Assembly: GCF_963675165.1 (NCBI RefSeq)
Contig: NC_087391.1
Span: 2,065,001 to 2,129,000, forward strand
Reading direction: 5' to 3'
DNA from: Halichondria panicea
Lineage: Eukaryota; Porifera; Demospongiae; Suberitida; Halichondriidae
Length of the DNA stretch: 64,000 nt
Numbering within the stretch: the first letter of the stretch is position 1; every line of letters starts with the position of its first letter. A program made the translations under genes and the position numbers. The notes below the pieces were generated by a model. It searched no databases and was not told the DNA's origin. It was given only the letters and a program-made list of their open reading frames with translations. This document shows, one piece after another, positions 44,101-59,100 of the stretch.

Positions 44101-47100
44101 AACTCCGACCTCCCCAGAACACGTACTGTAGGAAGCTTTAGCAAGGGTCTTGAAGTCGAATGGCAGCTGTAGCTGGCCTAGTGTAGTATATATAGAGTTA
44201 TTTTACCTGAGCTTCCTGCTCGTTGGCTGCCATTCGACTTCAAGACCCTTGCTAAAGCTTCCTGCAGTACGTGTTCTGGGGAGGTCGTGAGTTAATTGCA
44301 GTAAGTCTTTAATCTCTGGTCTTTTGTGTACGTGTACAGTGAGTCAACCCCTGCCACGTGGCTCTTGGTAGTTCATGCGCATGCGCAGTAAAAAATGGTG
44401 ACCCATTCCTGAATGGAGCAGGGACATCGAATAAAAACGGGTGAATAATTATTGGCAATACTTTGAACAATCATTGACAATAAATGATGATAATTATTGA
44501 CAATAAAATTGAGCAATCATTGACAATAATGGTGATAATTATTGACAATAAAATTGAGCAATCATTGACAATAATTCCAACAATAATTCCAACAATTATT
44601 GACAAACATGACAATATTATTGACAATGAATCAGATAATCATTGGCAATAGGCACCCAATTATTGACAAACATGACGATAGTTATTGACAATGATCGGAT
44701 AATCATTGACAATAGGTAACCCAAGTATTGACAATCACATTACATCATTGTCAACATATTTCGCCATTGACAATATTTTTCACTATTGAATAATGAAACA
44801 AATGGAGCGCCATACAATACAACCATAAAAAATACACGAATGCACACAGAGAAACTAAACACAATGGGTCAGGTGGCATATACGGCACCGGATATAATTT
44901 TGAAGGGGGAGGGGTTCGGGTTAGCGTAGGAAAAATAAAAAAATTGGGCGTTTCCACATCCGGTGCCGTATATGCCACCTGTCCAACACAATACTGCAGT
45001 TCTGCGGCCTTCGGGCCTAAGTCACTACTGAGCCAAAACATACCCAGTCAGTTTGCATACGCTTATAACGAGAATTACCTTTCATTTAAGCTAACTGAAA
45101 CGTACACAGTGGTACCCGCCTCAGAACAATCAGCTTACCCCGCAGTTTTCTTGTAGATCTCAGCAATTCCTCTGAGTCGTGCCATGAGAGACGCCAGTGT
45201 GATGATGTCTGGCCCCACCTCCTCCTCAGACGAGAATACGGGGACTAAGAGGAGGTGTTGAGTGATCTGATTGGACGCCAGTGAGAAGAGAAGGTCCAAG
45301 GACGCGTGGTAGAGGTCGACATGTTTGGAGATGTCCAGAACTGCAATGACAAAGATCACTTATAAACAATCGTTAACTTTGTAGGTACATGCAGCAATCA
45401 TACGTAGCTAAGCTGTAGGTACGTGCAGCAATCATACGTACCTAAGCTGTAGGTACGTGCAGCAATTATATGTACCTAAGCTGTAGGTACGTGCAGCAAA
45501 CATACGTACCTAAGCTGTAGGACATGCAGCAATCATATGTACCTAAGCTGTAGGACATGCAGCAATCATACGTACCTAAGCTGTAGGTACGTGCAGCAAT
45601 CATATGTACCTAAGCTGTAGGACATGCAGCAATCATACGTACCTAAGCTGTAGGTACGTGCAGCAATCATACGTACCTAAGCTGTAGGTACGTGCAGCAA
45701 TCATACGTACCTAAGCTGTAGGTACGTGCAGCAATCATACGTAGCTAAACTGTAGGTACATGCAGCAATCATACGTAACTAATCTGTAGGTAGCTATACT
45801 TACATGAACATCAGTTATAACAAATGAGTGGGGTAATCGTAGCTACATGTATATACACGTACACAGAGGGGATTATGAAATGTGTACAACAAGTACAGTC
45901 ATGTAAGACAGGAACATGTACATATACACAATTATATATAGTATATATGTACATATTATATACACAAGTATACATAATTATGTACATATGTACATATACA
46001 CAAGTATATACACAATACGTAGCTAAGCTGTAGGTACATGCAGCAAACATACGTAACTAATCTGTAGGTAGCTATACTTACATGAACATCAGTTATAACA
46101 ATGAGTGGGGTAACCGTAGCTACATGTACACAGAGGGGATTATGAAATGTGTACAACAAGTACAGCCTCATGTAAGACAGGAACATGTACATATACACAA
46201 TGAACACAATGATTGTTTATGTTGCTGATGTTAATTAATCCATTTACACTCATCCACTCTCACCCACTCTTAATTATAGTATTATGTGTATTGCAGTCTT
46301 TGTTCACACTTTGAATGTGGTTTTGGCCTCACCTAGGGGCTCTGCTCCTAGTATGTTTTTGGGCCTCTTTGATCAATTAATGTCAGTTATGTTTTTGCTC
46401 TAAAAAATGTCAGTTGTTGTTACGCTATTATCTCTAAGAATTTGTTTGAAGTAAACTTCAACTTGTTTTGATAGTTTCTGCTAGTTTGTAGTAGTCTGAC
46501 TTTGCCTCAGCTCTGAGCTGCAATCGTTTTTTTGATTAGACTAGCCTGTCTAGATCTATTGTACAGGAAAGAACTCAACAGTTTATCTTATGTCAATGCA
46601 GGTAATCGTAGGAACTAAACTGTAGTGTACGTGCTTCAAATCATGAGTTACAGTTGCTATGGGAGGAGGCACATCTTTGAAACACTAGCTGATTACAGAA
46701 AGGCTATGAAATTCAATGTTGAAACACTGTTTGAGGGTTTCACTATTATTGTGATAGTAATCCTGACAACAGAACAGACATTGCACGCGCACAGCAAACA
46801 AAGCATTAAAATGTATGGGTTCAAACAATTACACGACATACCAATGATAGTCACATAAATGTGCAGATTCTTTTACTTTCCTTGTTTTGTGCGATAATTA
46901 TTTAGAGTGTATAAAACCCCTACTTCTACTACTTCTATAGCTCCCCCCCCCCCAACACACATACGTCCTCACCAGAGTCATTATGGAGATACGATGCCAG
47001 TGCTGGAAGCAGACATGAGTCGCCCAACATCTCAACCAGCTCCTCTGATGCATCAGTGGGTGTGGCATCAGTATGACCTTTGATCTCCAAGTACTCGGCC

Positions 47101-50100
47101 AGGATGGTGAAACAGAGAGCAATATATTTCTCCTCCAATTTCTTCTTAGCAAGGGTAGCCTCAATATCCCAGTTGGACGTGGTGGAGCCTGTACCAAACC
47201 CAGTTCCCTTGGCCCAGTAATGGCTGTCGTCGTGGGAGACAACCTTCTTGTTCCTCTGGGACCTGCAGAGGAGAAGGACTAGGACAGACGGCAGATATGT
47301 TACCATGGAGATAGCTTTACTCCACACATACAGCAACAGTGTGTTATAATTTAAATCATCAACTTACATGTACATGGAACTTGAAGCAATAGTTACATAT
47401 GTGTAAGCATCCATGCATTATATACTACATGTAGCTGTCCTCACTTGCTTTGCTCCTCCCCCTGTGACTCCTTTCCCACCTCCCTACGAGGGCTGTAGCG
47501 GCCCATGAAGGCCATGCATCGAACCACGGTACTGACCACTCCTACTTCAAGGGCACACAGCCTCAAGACATTGCCCTCTTCTGTGTTGCTAGGAAACTGC
47601 TTAAGGGCCTCAAGGAATATTAAGTAGGGGAGGAAGGCAATCTCCTCAAGCGAACGATTTGATAGTGGCTCTGGAAAGGGTAAAAAATATTGTACTGTAC
47701 ATGTAAGGTATGTGTACAATGGATGTCTGTTTACAGCATATGAAAAGGATTCTGTACATTTTCTACAACGCTCTCTTTTCCCCCTTTGGGATCCGACTAC
47801 GTATACAGTGCTTCACACATTCTATGTAGTACTACATCATTACCTTTGATTTTTGCTTTGAGCAGCAGTCTTAGTAGGACGAGGGTGACTGAAGGGTTTT
47901 CCTTCAGCAGATCGCCATAGCAACTAATCCTTAGACAGAGGCCAAGCATGAACACAGAGTGTGCTGGCAGCATGGAGGGCAGATCCAGGAACACCTGCAA
48001 TGAGTAAAATACAGTGGTCATTCGTTGTTATTTTGTTTGCACTTAATTACTGTAAATTAAGCTATGTAAACATGTTTATAAAAGGTGAGGGGACTCAGAT
48101 ACACTAGCTGTGCAAGATAAGCTAGTGTATGGTGAACACCATTGTTCAAATTCACCTGGGATGGTCTCTTGCTCTCTGTGTTCCAAGATTGGGGCCAGTG
48201 GTAATGGTAGAGGGCAGGCAGGCATTGGGCAAGAGCTGACAGGCCTTTTTCCGATAGAAAGCTCTCCAGGAGGTCCTGACTTGAGTCTGTGAGGGCAGTG
48301 GAAACAGTTTTGATTGAACGCTGCTCAGAGTCGGACTCCAGAACCAAGACTATAGGAACAGTGCTTTCGAGGCAAATGCCGTCGCGAGCATCGAGTAATT
48401 TAAAGGCAACAGTAGACTGCGAATCAGACGGCACTGAAGTAATCAGACTATGGTCTTTGATTTTGAAGTTGCTCAGTTTCAAATCTCTGCTTGGTTCTAC
48501 GGGTGGTTTAAGAGGTTTGGTCACTTTCTGGACGGCTCGTCGTCTTAGGAGCGTAAGTGGAGCTATCTGTGCTGGTTTGACCTCCACGTCCTTGTTAAAT
48601 ATTGCCTCAAGGCTTTTGATGCTCACAGCACGGGGTAGCTCGAGGTAGTAATGGTGAGAGCCAACTCCAAATGAGGGGTGGAAGTTGATTGCGTCGTGGC
48701 AGAGGGAAAGAGAGGGTGTGGTTTTGAGGTTGGATGCTTTACATATTAGAACCAACGGAATGGACTCATGACAGAGAATTAGCTCAGTCAATATTTTATG
48801 TAGAAATGGAGTGAGAATGCAATCCTCAAGTGGAGTAGTTTTATCTGTCTTGTTTCCAGACTCAGAATCAGAATCAGACGTTTTGGTAGAAGAATCAAAG
48901 TCAAAACCTCCCCTCAGGGAGTTACAGAACAGCTGAACAAAGAGAGACTTGTTAGCAGCATGATTGTGCACACAGGCGGAAAAGAATTCGCACACAACGT
49001 CCTGCAAGAAAGCAAGATTGACGGCAGATACGCTGCTACAAGCACCAGAACAGAAAAAAGCGAATATCGAGGCCCAAATCCTTCTGTTGTCTTGGTTACC
49101 GACCCAATCCTTTGCTGGAGTCCAATTTCGAACAAAATCAGTCAAAAACGCGAGGTACATGCTCACCCTTTTCATCTTCTCTTGGACTTCATCTTTCTCC
49201 CTACTTTCATCGGGTATTTCTGCCGAGCCAGCATTAACAACAGAGCTTAGCAACCAATCAAATCCTTCCAAGAGTTGTGACATAACAAGGGACGAGAATT
49301 TGGACACCAGTAGCGTATTCGTAGCAACGGAAGATTGCGATGCTTTCGCCAAAGTTTGCAGAAGGTTTTGTAATGGCAGTCCCTGATTAAGAGCTTCTTG
49401 GCAGCGAGAGAGGATGAGCGTGTACAGTGGGGGGTGGGCGTTACATAGAGCACAGAGGAGAGAGTTGAGAGGTGACATGAGCGGGTGACCAACCTCAGTT
49501 GAGAAAGCAAACTCAGCAAGAGACCTACAAGTAAAATGTATATAATTATATTAAAGTATAAATAATTATCATAATCATGCACCGATGTACCGCCTCGAAT
49601 GATTAATTACATACGAACAGTCAGTAATAATACAATGCATGTACATACGGTAACATGCAGGTCATGTACACGTACATGTACATGCATGTGCATGTATCAG
49701 TTCATGCACTCCCGATCAGATACAAGGATGTTAAGTATAGGTTATTACTCGTGTAAGAGGAATGTACAGCTAATACAACTCGAGCCTGAGTGGCCAATAT
49801 CAACTTTATCCATATTGACGATATCAGGTATGTACTGTATTTACTCCACTCCTTTGATATCGAGCAAATATGATATAATAAATTATACACTGTACATGTA
49901 CAGACGCTTGTAGGTAAATTAGAAACACAAGGATAGAATAACATATATAGCATTGAAGTACGTTTTAGTTTCCTACACAGGTCTCTCAAAGGAGAAAGGG
50001 GATACCCTCATATAATTAGGAGGCATGGGCGGCAATAATAATACTATAACACTGTGTAAACTAATAACTCCATACCCTCACCTGAAATCCTCCTCGCTGT

Positions 50101-53100
50101 AGCACCTCGTCTCCCCCCAAACAGCACTACTGAGCGCACGGACCAGGGTGGGCGTGGCTTGATGAGATGTGGGCGCAGTCAAGGGAGACACTTGGTTAGA
50201 GAGCAGTCGAATAGCCATGTCTAGTCTGCAGAGGAATATACGCATTGTACAAGAAAATATAGTGGAGGTGTAATGCACGTACATGTACATGTACAGCAGC
50301 TTAAATTCATACAGCATTATACTTTCGAGGGAAACCGCAAGACTTTGACGTGCATATTTACGCCAAATAGAAAGGAAATTAGAGAATTTAGACAAAAATT
50401 ATAGGCCCTCATGCAAAGTTAGTGTCGACGACTGGCTTGAACTCATGCAGCATAACCTCACATGCTGTTCCCCACCTTTGCTTGCTGCTGTCAGTAGTAG
50501 GTCGACACAGACTCAATACCAGCTCCATGGCAACCGGTGACACGCTGGTCTGGCATCCCACACTGTAAGCTTGCTGAGTTGTGGTCCGGCTGCTAGAGTG
50601 CCCCAAGAGATACTTGATAATATCATCCCCAAACTCTGGGGAGTCAGCTGACAGCATGACGAGGACAGACTGCAGCTGGGAACTGGACTGGCGACTGGGA
50701 GGGGGAATGGGATGGAGGGAGTTAGAGACAGATCACAGGATAGCGTATACGGACGGACAACCGTGGATATAACCAAGCAATAGATATAACCAAGCAATAG
50801 ATATAGTAACTTTTACCAAAATAGATACGTCAACTGTACAGTGTTACAAATTTCAATACACTCAGCGCCCACAGCACTGACAGACTGTACCTGAGAGTAT
50901 GGTGGTTGCTAAGCAGTGAGAGACAGCTGGGCAGGAAGCTGGGGACAGTGGAACATACGCTTATAAGAGCCTCTCTTGTAAGCTCAGACACTGTCATCCA
51001 CTGCTCCAGAATGTTCAGCCAGCCAGCACTGTGTGTGTGGAGGGGGGGGGGGCGTACATGATACATGTAGGTATTTAGGGGGGTAATTATTCACTAATGA
51101 AACCGCTAAGGTTTTTTTTATATAATATATATACATGCATGTACATGTAACTACAACGCACTACAAGTACACAGTAGCGTTGTGGTATTAACAGACTATT
51201 GCACACCATCAGCTCACCTCTGCTCATCTCTCCTATTCTTTACATAGCCACCTGCTCCTCTCACATTTTCTTTGCCTTCCTCCTCATCCCCACTCCCGTA
51301 GGCCAGTCCCAACAAGTGCATGTGCGACAATGCCAGGCTATTGGACGCAAACGGCCTACCCAGGTACACTACCACCTCTTGAGCAATCTGTGGTTGTTGA
51401 AACTCGATTTTGATATTAGAAAGACCGCTTGTTTGTATGGGCGGGGTTATGGGAAGAGCGTTACCCACCCCTCCTTGAGAAGAGACCTTCAAGAAGACAG
51501 AGGAGGGTCCACTTTGTGTTAGCCCTGTCGGCTGAAACAGTTGCACGCAGTGTAAGAGAACTGGGAATGGTAGAGTGATGTTGAGCACCAGCCAATGTTC
51601 GGAAGAGTTGAAAGTGTGATGGAGAGTGCTTGACCGAGATGGACCTGATGTCGTCAGCTCTGTCGCTAGGGTACGATCGGGTTTACAGCAAATCGAAGCA
51701 AAAGGGAGAAAATTGACTAGTTTGCTAGTTTCGGAGAACAGTTTAAGCCTCTTTTTTGTTCCAATAACACTGACACTGTGAGTTTTCAAACCGCCAGTGT
51801 AAGGTGACTTACAACTCATGACTAAGCATTCAATAATCAACTTCCCACCCCCGCCTCGAATAAAATTCACTAGTTTGTGAGAATCTCCCTGCTTGACAAA
51901 ATCGGACATTAGACGGGAAATCAGATTTCTGAACAGTATGGAGATGTTTGATCTACCAGGAGTTGCACTCAACACTTGAAGGATGGGCTGAAAAAAGTAT
52001 GAATTATCTCTGCAATGGCCAATTAGAAAATGGAAGAAATTCGTAAAAAGATCGTGACTCAGGTTACATTTTTTGTCATTGCTTTCGGTGGGAAGTGAGT
52101 TTAGCAGTTTGAAAAGTTTGGTTAGAAGCTGTGTGTCTTTGAACAACAGTACAAGCAGTGGGAACTCGGTAACCAGCTGCAGCACATCCTCAAAAGAAGA
52201 AGGTTCATCCTCAATGCTGGCACAGCTAGCGTCAGTGTGGAAAGTATTCCGACAGTACTCATGTAATGGGAGCAAAGCTTCATCGGGTATTGAAACAGAC
52301 AAAATGTCTCTCAGAAACTGGATGAACTTCGGAGTGAGGTTGGCCGTGTCGTGAGTGTTATCACGTGACAACTGGACCCACTTGACCTCCGGCTGAGCAG
52401 AGCCAGGGTAACGATTGTATCGTTTCCTATCATCATCCATCTCGTTTCCAAACACCCGAACACCTGCCGTGTGTGTGGGAGGATGGGTGGTTTTAGTTTT
52501 TAGTAAAGAACTGACACGTTAACTACAGTACAGTGGGTGCATGTGCACGACTACAAAGTGATATAATTATGGAATGATCAGTTAGAGCCCTAGCTCACCA
52601 TCCAATTAGGGTATACTTTAATTTTTTTTTTATTGTTGCATACATGTACATGCATGTACTGCGCCTATACACTGACTCACCTGGAGAGTCTGTCTTCTCC
52701 AACAGCCAGGGCAGCCAGTCGACCATGACCAAACACAGCTGGTGGACCAGTCCCACCGTCTGATAACATGTGTTGGAAGGATTCTTCCACCAACTGGACA
52801 AGTTAGCGGGCTCCCCCAGGACGGAGAGCAGCGTGTGAAGCAGAGGGGACTCCAGGAGGGACTTGTCACTGCAGTAGGGGGCACACAATAGTGCACATGC
52901 ATGGCATAGTATCATAGAACCAAAGACTATACATGTAATCAGTGGAGCTGAGAAAAGATTCATTTTTCCACTAAACAAAAAGTACGTGTACATATAGCAA
53001 CATACATTGTTAGCACTAGGGTTACCCGTAACAAAATAAACTTGCCTACGACTGTAAGCTATAACATAAGAATATACAAATACAAACTTACCCATCCTGT

Positions 53101-56100
53101 AGTTGAATCAAAATATCCAAGAGGAAATTGGATCCATGCCACATTCCATCATTTTGCCGATTTCGGAATGGAATAGAGCACACACACCTAAGAAAGGCTT
53201 CGACAATCTCCTTGTCAATGTCTTGAGCAGTGAAAGGGATGGAGAGCATTTTTAGCAACACTTGTCTGAACTTCACCTGTACACGAGGGTCCCTCTCCCA
53301 CCACCTCCTAGGCGCACGAATGACCAGCTCTATGAGAGAGGTGTGCATTAGACAGATACTCAGTTGCCACAGTTTTGAGGATTTGGAGGAGGTGCCAATC
53401 AAAGAATCTAGCAGCATGATGAAAACTACGTTTGAAGATAGGGGTGGAACAAAATCTTTGTTGATGGGAAAGAAAAATCTTTCTTCGCCACTTCCAACAT
53501 TTTTGAACACTGTCTTTTCTGCAGGGAACAAGGAGCTAAGTTCTTCCCAGAACTGGAGCGTGGCCACAAGGTCAATGTTAGAATGGGGCTCTCTAGCTTG
53601 TTCCAAAAGATGTTCAATTGAATTCAGCAAAAACGTCATTGTTTTCTCGAATGGATACTTTCTTGGTGGCAGTATTTCTCCCACCACACGTGGTGTGAGT
53701 GTCGTGCTCCCTCGGGGCCTAGCGTTGATGAGAGAGGACAGAATGGACTCATAGACCACCTGAGAAAAAGCTTGCAGCTGTAACTCAGGAGACAGCTGAC
53801 AGGAACACAATAGTCTGGTTTCCACGGTGTTAGAGATGATAAATGACATATACAACAATGACTGTTGCCTCTGTTCTGTATTGTTGGTTGGAATTTCCAA
53901 TTTGGTAACTGCTGCAGTCTTCACAGTCTTAACAGCACGGCGACTTGCAAGCTTTTTACGTATAATTTCTAACTTTGATAGTTTTAATTTTCTTTCTTTA
54001 CTGTCTGAAACCTTCTTCTCATCAGTACTTCTTACATCAATGAGAGGGTTAGAGTAGGTGGAGTCTTGAGGCTGTTCTGTAGCTACATCAGCAGCTGGCT
54101 GCGTGTCCTTCATGTTGTCTAGCAGTTCTAACAGCTCTTTTGCAGCTTGTTGTGGGTCGATGTCTTTGTCACCACTGTCTTCTTGTTCGAGTTCGTGTGC
54201 AGCCGTTGCCTCATTTAGCAGTGAGTCTAAACTAATCAATTCATGACTTAACGAATCTGTTTCTAAAATTGTCGAAGAGCCTACATCAACTGATACTTCG
54301 CTAACAACAACAGAGCCTGAGGCTTCGTTAGATTCGTTATCTTGATCCAATATTTCAGTCACTTTTACTTTTTTCGATACAAGACGGTCTTTTGGATCGG
54401 TTGTTTGCTTGGTCGTTCCCGTTTCTCTCTTAGTGTGCTCGTAATGTTTGATTTCTCCATGGTGTAATGCGTTCATGAGCATACACTGCAGAGCCCTCTT
54501 CCCCCACTCGACTTGGTTGCGAGGACTGAACGACTGACAGGTGAGGACCATGAGGTGGTGTAGCTGTTGCTGGGAGACCAGAGTACGAACACCGAAGAAG
54601 GTACGAGAGTGGGCCAGTAATAGGGAGAACAACTGCAAGGGATGGACGACAAATCGTGTCAACTAGTGGGTGTACATACATACATGAATTCAAATACGAA
54701 TGTACCGTTTAAATCCATAGAGCGAAAATAGACACTCAAATAAATCGTAACTGAAGCAGATGAATAACACACAGCACAGAATTGCATACATGTGTTATTT
54801 TGATACATGCGTACCGTTACAAATTTCATGGGGTGAAGTAAAGTACCTTGCAGGTGACAGGCACCAGGTTCCACTCTCCCTCGTTGGCCAGAGCCAGTGC
54901 ATACCCCAGCAGGCCCTTGGCCACTCTCTGACAGAGCTCTGACGATAGGAAGGTGAGGAGGGGAGATGATGACTGCGTCTCTGTTGGCTTAGCAGGGGGT
55001 CGTTTCTTCGCCCCCATGGAGGGTGTGCCTAGGACGGGGGGCTTCAGGGGTGTGACACGGTACTCTCTGTAGTCCTGTGGAGTGAGGCACAGCTGCAGTA
55101 ATTGAGCATAATTATGTTGTTCTCCCTTAATTAAAACACTGCTGTTTATTACACGTAAGAGTGCATTGTGCAGGGCACAAGTAAAGTTTGTACACTCTTC
55201 AATTTGCACTTGCATGTACTTTGCATAGTGACACATGTACACAATGTACACGAGGTTAGGGTACCAAGTTTTAAAAGTAAAGGTTAGTAGACTACCATTT
55301 AATTCACACTGTACAGTGTAGTTATACTAAAGTACACAAAACATACATGTACAGCCATGTGACGTGCATGCGACAAAAGTGTACATGTCTAGCTCGATCC
55401 ACTCACTTTCTTGAGAGCCTCAGACTCGGCCATAAGCTTCACCTTCTGCTCCCCAGTAGCACTCCTTATCTCAGTCCTCAACCGGGACAGCTGGAGCCGA
55501 ATCGTCATCTTCTTGTCCTGAATCTCATTGACAGCTGCCCTACTCCGTTCCCATGCCATTGAGTTGTCAGGGGGAGGGGTTATCATTAATGGCGATGGTT
55601 GGAAGAGGTTTGGATGGCTTTTACTCGTTGTCTTTAGCGTAAGAGACGAAAGAATGTGTGAGAGGAGCAACACAAGCCACTGTAGTAAGGTGTTGTCTCG
55701 ACCTGGATGATCATGACTTCCCTGGAGGGTGTTGCTGAGCTGAGTTAAGAGACTGGTGAGGACGTTGGTACAATCGTACGTCCGCTGACTCAGCGCTGAC
55801 AACTGTAGGAGAGCCCTGCAAAAACAACACACAAAACCTTAATTATATGTGCACATGTACAGTACATGTGTGATGCGTGTGATAGAGAGGCAATGTCGTA
55901 TAGCACCAAAATTCCAAAAACCCTCTACACTAAACATAAAGTAAGCGACCGATCATATTTCAGTATTAGCCCCCCTCCCCTCCCCTCGCCCAAATTTGGT
56001 ACTACCGTATAGCGGGTAATTTTCGGGGGACAAAATATTCGTGGTTGAGCAGTATTTAGCCATTTCATGGATATTATTTTCGTGGTTGCTGCTTGCACTG

Positions 56101-59100
56101 CAGGTAAAGGTAGGCAAGGTCGCTTCATTTGTGGGTAAAATATTCGTGGTCAAACCTTCAACTGCGAAAACCACGAATATTTTGTCCCACGAAAATTACC
56201 CTCTCTAGGGTATCAGGTCACCTATTACAAGTGAAATTTACTCATTATCTACATTGTCTGCCTAGCAATGGTAATGGTAGGGTAAAGATGTGGTTGTAAT
56301 AAGCAACGAAGAGCTACAAATCGCTCAATTGAAAGAGCAAATAATAAATCAGACTCCGGGCTAACCAATAGAAGTATGCATAGAACATCTAACACCTCAC
56401 CTGTCCTGGTTGAAGACAGCTGTGTGCGAGTCACTGAGCAGATTTACGGCTGTCTTGGTGACAAAATGGCCCCACCATGGCTGAGACCCACACAGCTGGA
56501 TGAGAAATGCACACGCTCGTGCATGTGACTTGGGGGTGCCGTGAACACACAGCGTAGAGAATAACATGGAGCAGTCATCCTCGGAGAGAATCTGTTGCGT
56601 TTCTAACGTCTCTTGCGAGAGTTCACCACTCTTTTGTTTGAGGCCAGACGAGGGCTGTTTATTGAGAGTGAGTAGAGTGTCTATGGTACAGCCAATCAGT
56701 TTGATCAGTTTGCTAGCAGATAAAGTGGACATATCCCCACTACTGGCCAGCTGCTCGACGCTGAGTTGTCCATCGTAAGTACAGTTCTCTTGCCACTTTC
56801 TCCAGTTTCGTAGTCTAGCCAGCTGCACTTGTGCCCTGAAGCACTGTTTGTAATGGTGGTTCACTTCGTCCTCGTATTGTTCAGTCATGCCTGTACTAGA
56901 GGCGGAGCTTCTTTGAGAAAAGGCCAAAAGTGCTGAGATCAGCTTTTCCCGTGAGGTGTGGTATTGAGAGAGAATGGATTCTTCGAGAGAGAACAGCTGG
57001 ATGGGTGAGGGGGGGCTAGGTGGGATGGGACGACCGTAGAACGTGCCGATGAACACTTGAGCTTTGTCTCGAGACAAACCAAGTCTTCCTATGAATGTAA
57101 CCTGCAAGTAGGGCAGATAATAGTTAACTTAGGCAAAACACCAAACACTAGGGTGTCAGTTAAACGATTAAATGTGACAACAAAATAATTTGCACTATAC
57201 AGTAGGGATCACCAATTCACCAAATTTCCATAATCAATGCACGCCAAAATAATATTTTTTTATTCAAATACATGTATTATGTTCGTTGTACCATTTGTAA
57301 TAGATACATTTGTTTTGTTTGTACACACCTTGATAAACCGGCAGATAGGAGGAGGGTAGATGTTCCCTAGCATGAGTGACTTGTGTGACAGCTCTGATGA
57401 GTGGGCGACCCTCACAGCCTCACTTTCTCCACCATCACCGCTCCACACATCCACACACACGGATGACATGACCGGCGAAGACTGGATACAGAGATCAGTT
57501 AGCTCTACTTCACACGGTCCCAGCTCTAGAGTGGCCGCATACGAAACTCCAGACTTGATTGATTCGATGTGCATTATCAGTTCCCTTGGTGATATTGATA
57601 TATCAGTTACAGAAGACGGTAGGCGAGTCATACTTGATCGATCTTGATTTGAATTGTCCATTGAAACTTTGTCTGGTTTCTTGCGAGGAACACTGTCAGT
57701 GGGGAAACAGTAGCCGCTAGTTTTTGTGAGTGATGTCATGGGAACGGAAGAGGTGGTGGCATCGACTCGTGATTTCCTAACACTTTGCAAGCTGGCTGCC
57801 TTCACGGCGGCATTACCAGTGACCCTCAGGCAAGAGTACTCGAGTGGGAGTGTCTCAAGGAGTCCCCTCTGGGAGTACAAGAGGAAAGAGCCGTGTTTGA
57901 ATGTCGGGTACTCTTCAATCACTTTCTGTTCACTCTGCTCTTTGCAATCCATCAGTAGCTGCAACTCAGAATCGTATATTGTGTTCCCATTATTCACCAC
58001 TACTCGTGTCTCGATCTGATGATCTTTACCCATTGAGGCGGCGAATATGGGTGGGTGCTGCATATGAGGCATTTGTGGCAATACGAGATTTGGCATGATG
58101 TTGTACACGCTCTCATAAGTAAACTCGAAGTTAGGGTCGTCCAAAGCTGCTTGTGGCATTGGTGTTGGAATGCTAGGAATGCTAGGGGGCAATATTGGTG
58201 CAGGTTTGGGCGTTGTTTTGACCGTTACGGTGGTAGCACTCTTCTGCGAGTAGGAGAGGAAGATGTCGAACAGATCAGGCTCAAAAATGGACAGGTCTCG
58301 CTTGAAACTGCAAGGGGGCACATAGCTTGATAAACCCACACACACAGTAAACTACACGTTAACACACTGGGCACAAAACTAAGGTAGCACACCAACTTTG
58401 CCCCAACTCAATTATTCTAGGTTACCGTTACCCATTGTATCTACATGGATTAGGAGAACTCTACTCCCGCCATCTATCGAAAATAACATATTGATCTATA
58501 GTACAAGTCCGAGTACAATAGTTAAAAAAGAGCATGTATGGTTCTCGAAAATCAAATTTAAAACAGCAGTGTTCGGGCTAATTCTAAAGCGTATACCACA
58601 CAATACATATGAATTCCTCTTCTACATAATTATCCATCTCATTATTACGCCGCCTACATGTTGTACTTACTATGTCTGCAGCAGCTGTGCAGGAAGAGTG
58701 TTCCTAGTCTGTAGCTCTCTGCTCAGTCCCACCAATATACCTACACACTCACGCATCACCCTCTCATGACAGCTGGCGTTTGTCACTATGGCAATGACAC
58801 GGAACAACCAGTGGACACAGGCTGCCGAGGGGAACAGGGGTACAAGGGGGAGGAGACTCAGCAAGGATTGGGACACAACCTCTCGAAATTTTTCCACCCA
58901 CATACCTTCCTCACCAGCCCTGTGGGGACAAAATCATTATGAACCATGCACGTAACATTCATAACGTTTTGCTCTTTGTCGATCTCTACTACACGTGACA
59001 TAACATAAGGAAAACACTTGTACGTGCACACACAATCAGTATGAGCTTTGGTAGGTGTGGCGCTTCTTACACAACCCATGCTAACACAATACATTAACAT

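Noticed and set aside
45385..45800. Regular 33-bp repeats resembling a CRISPR array
   Set aside because: The units are contiguous with no unique spacers, and the setting is a eukaryotic intron.
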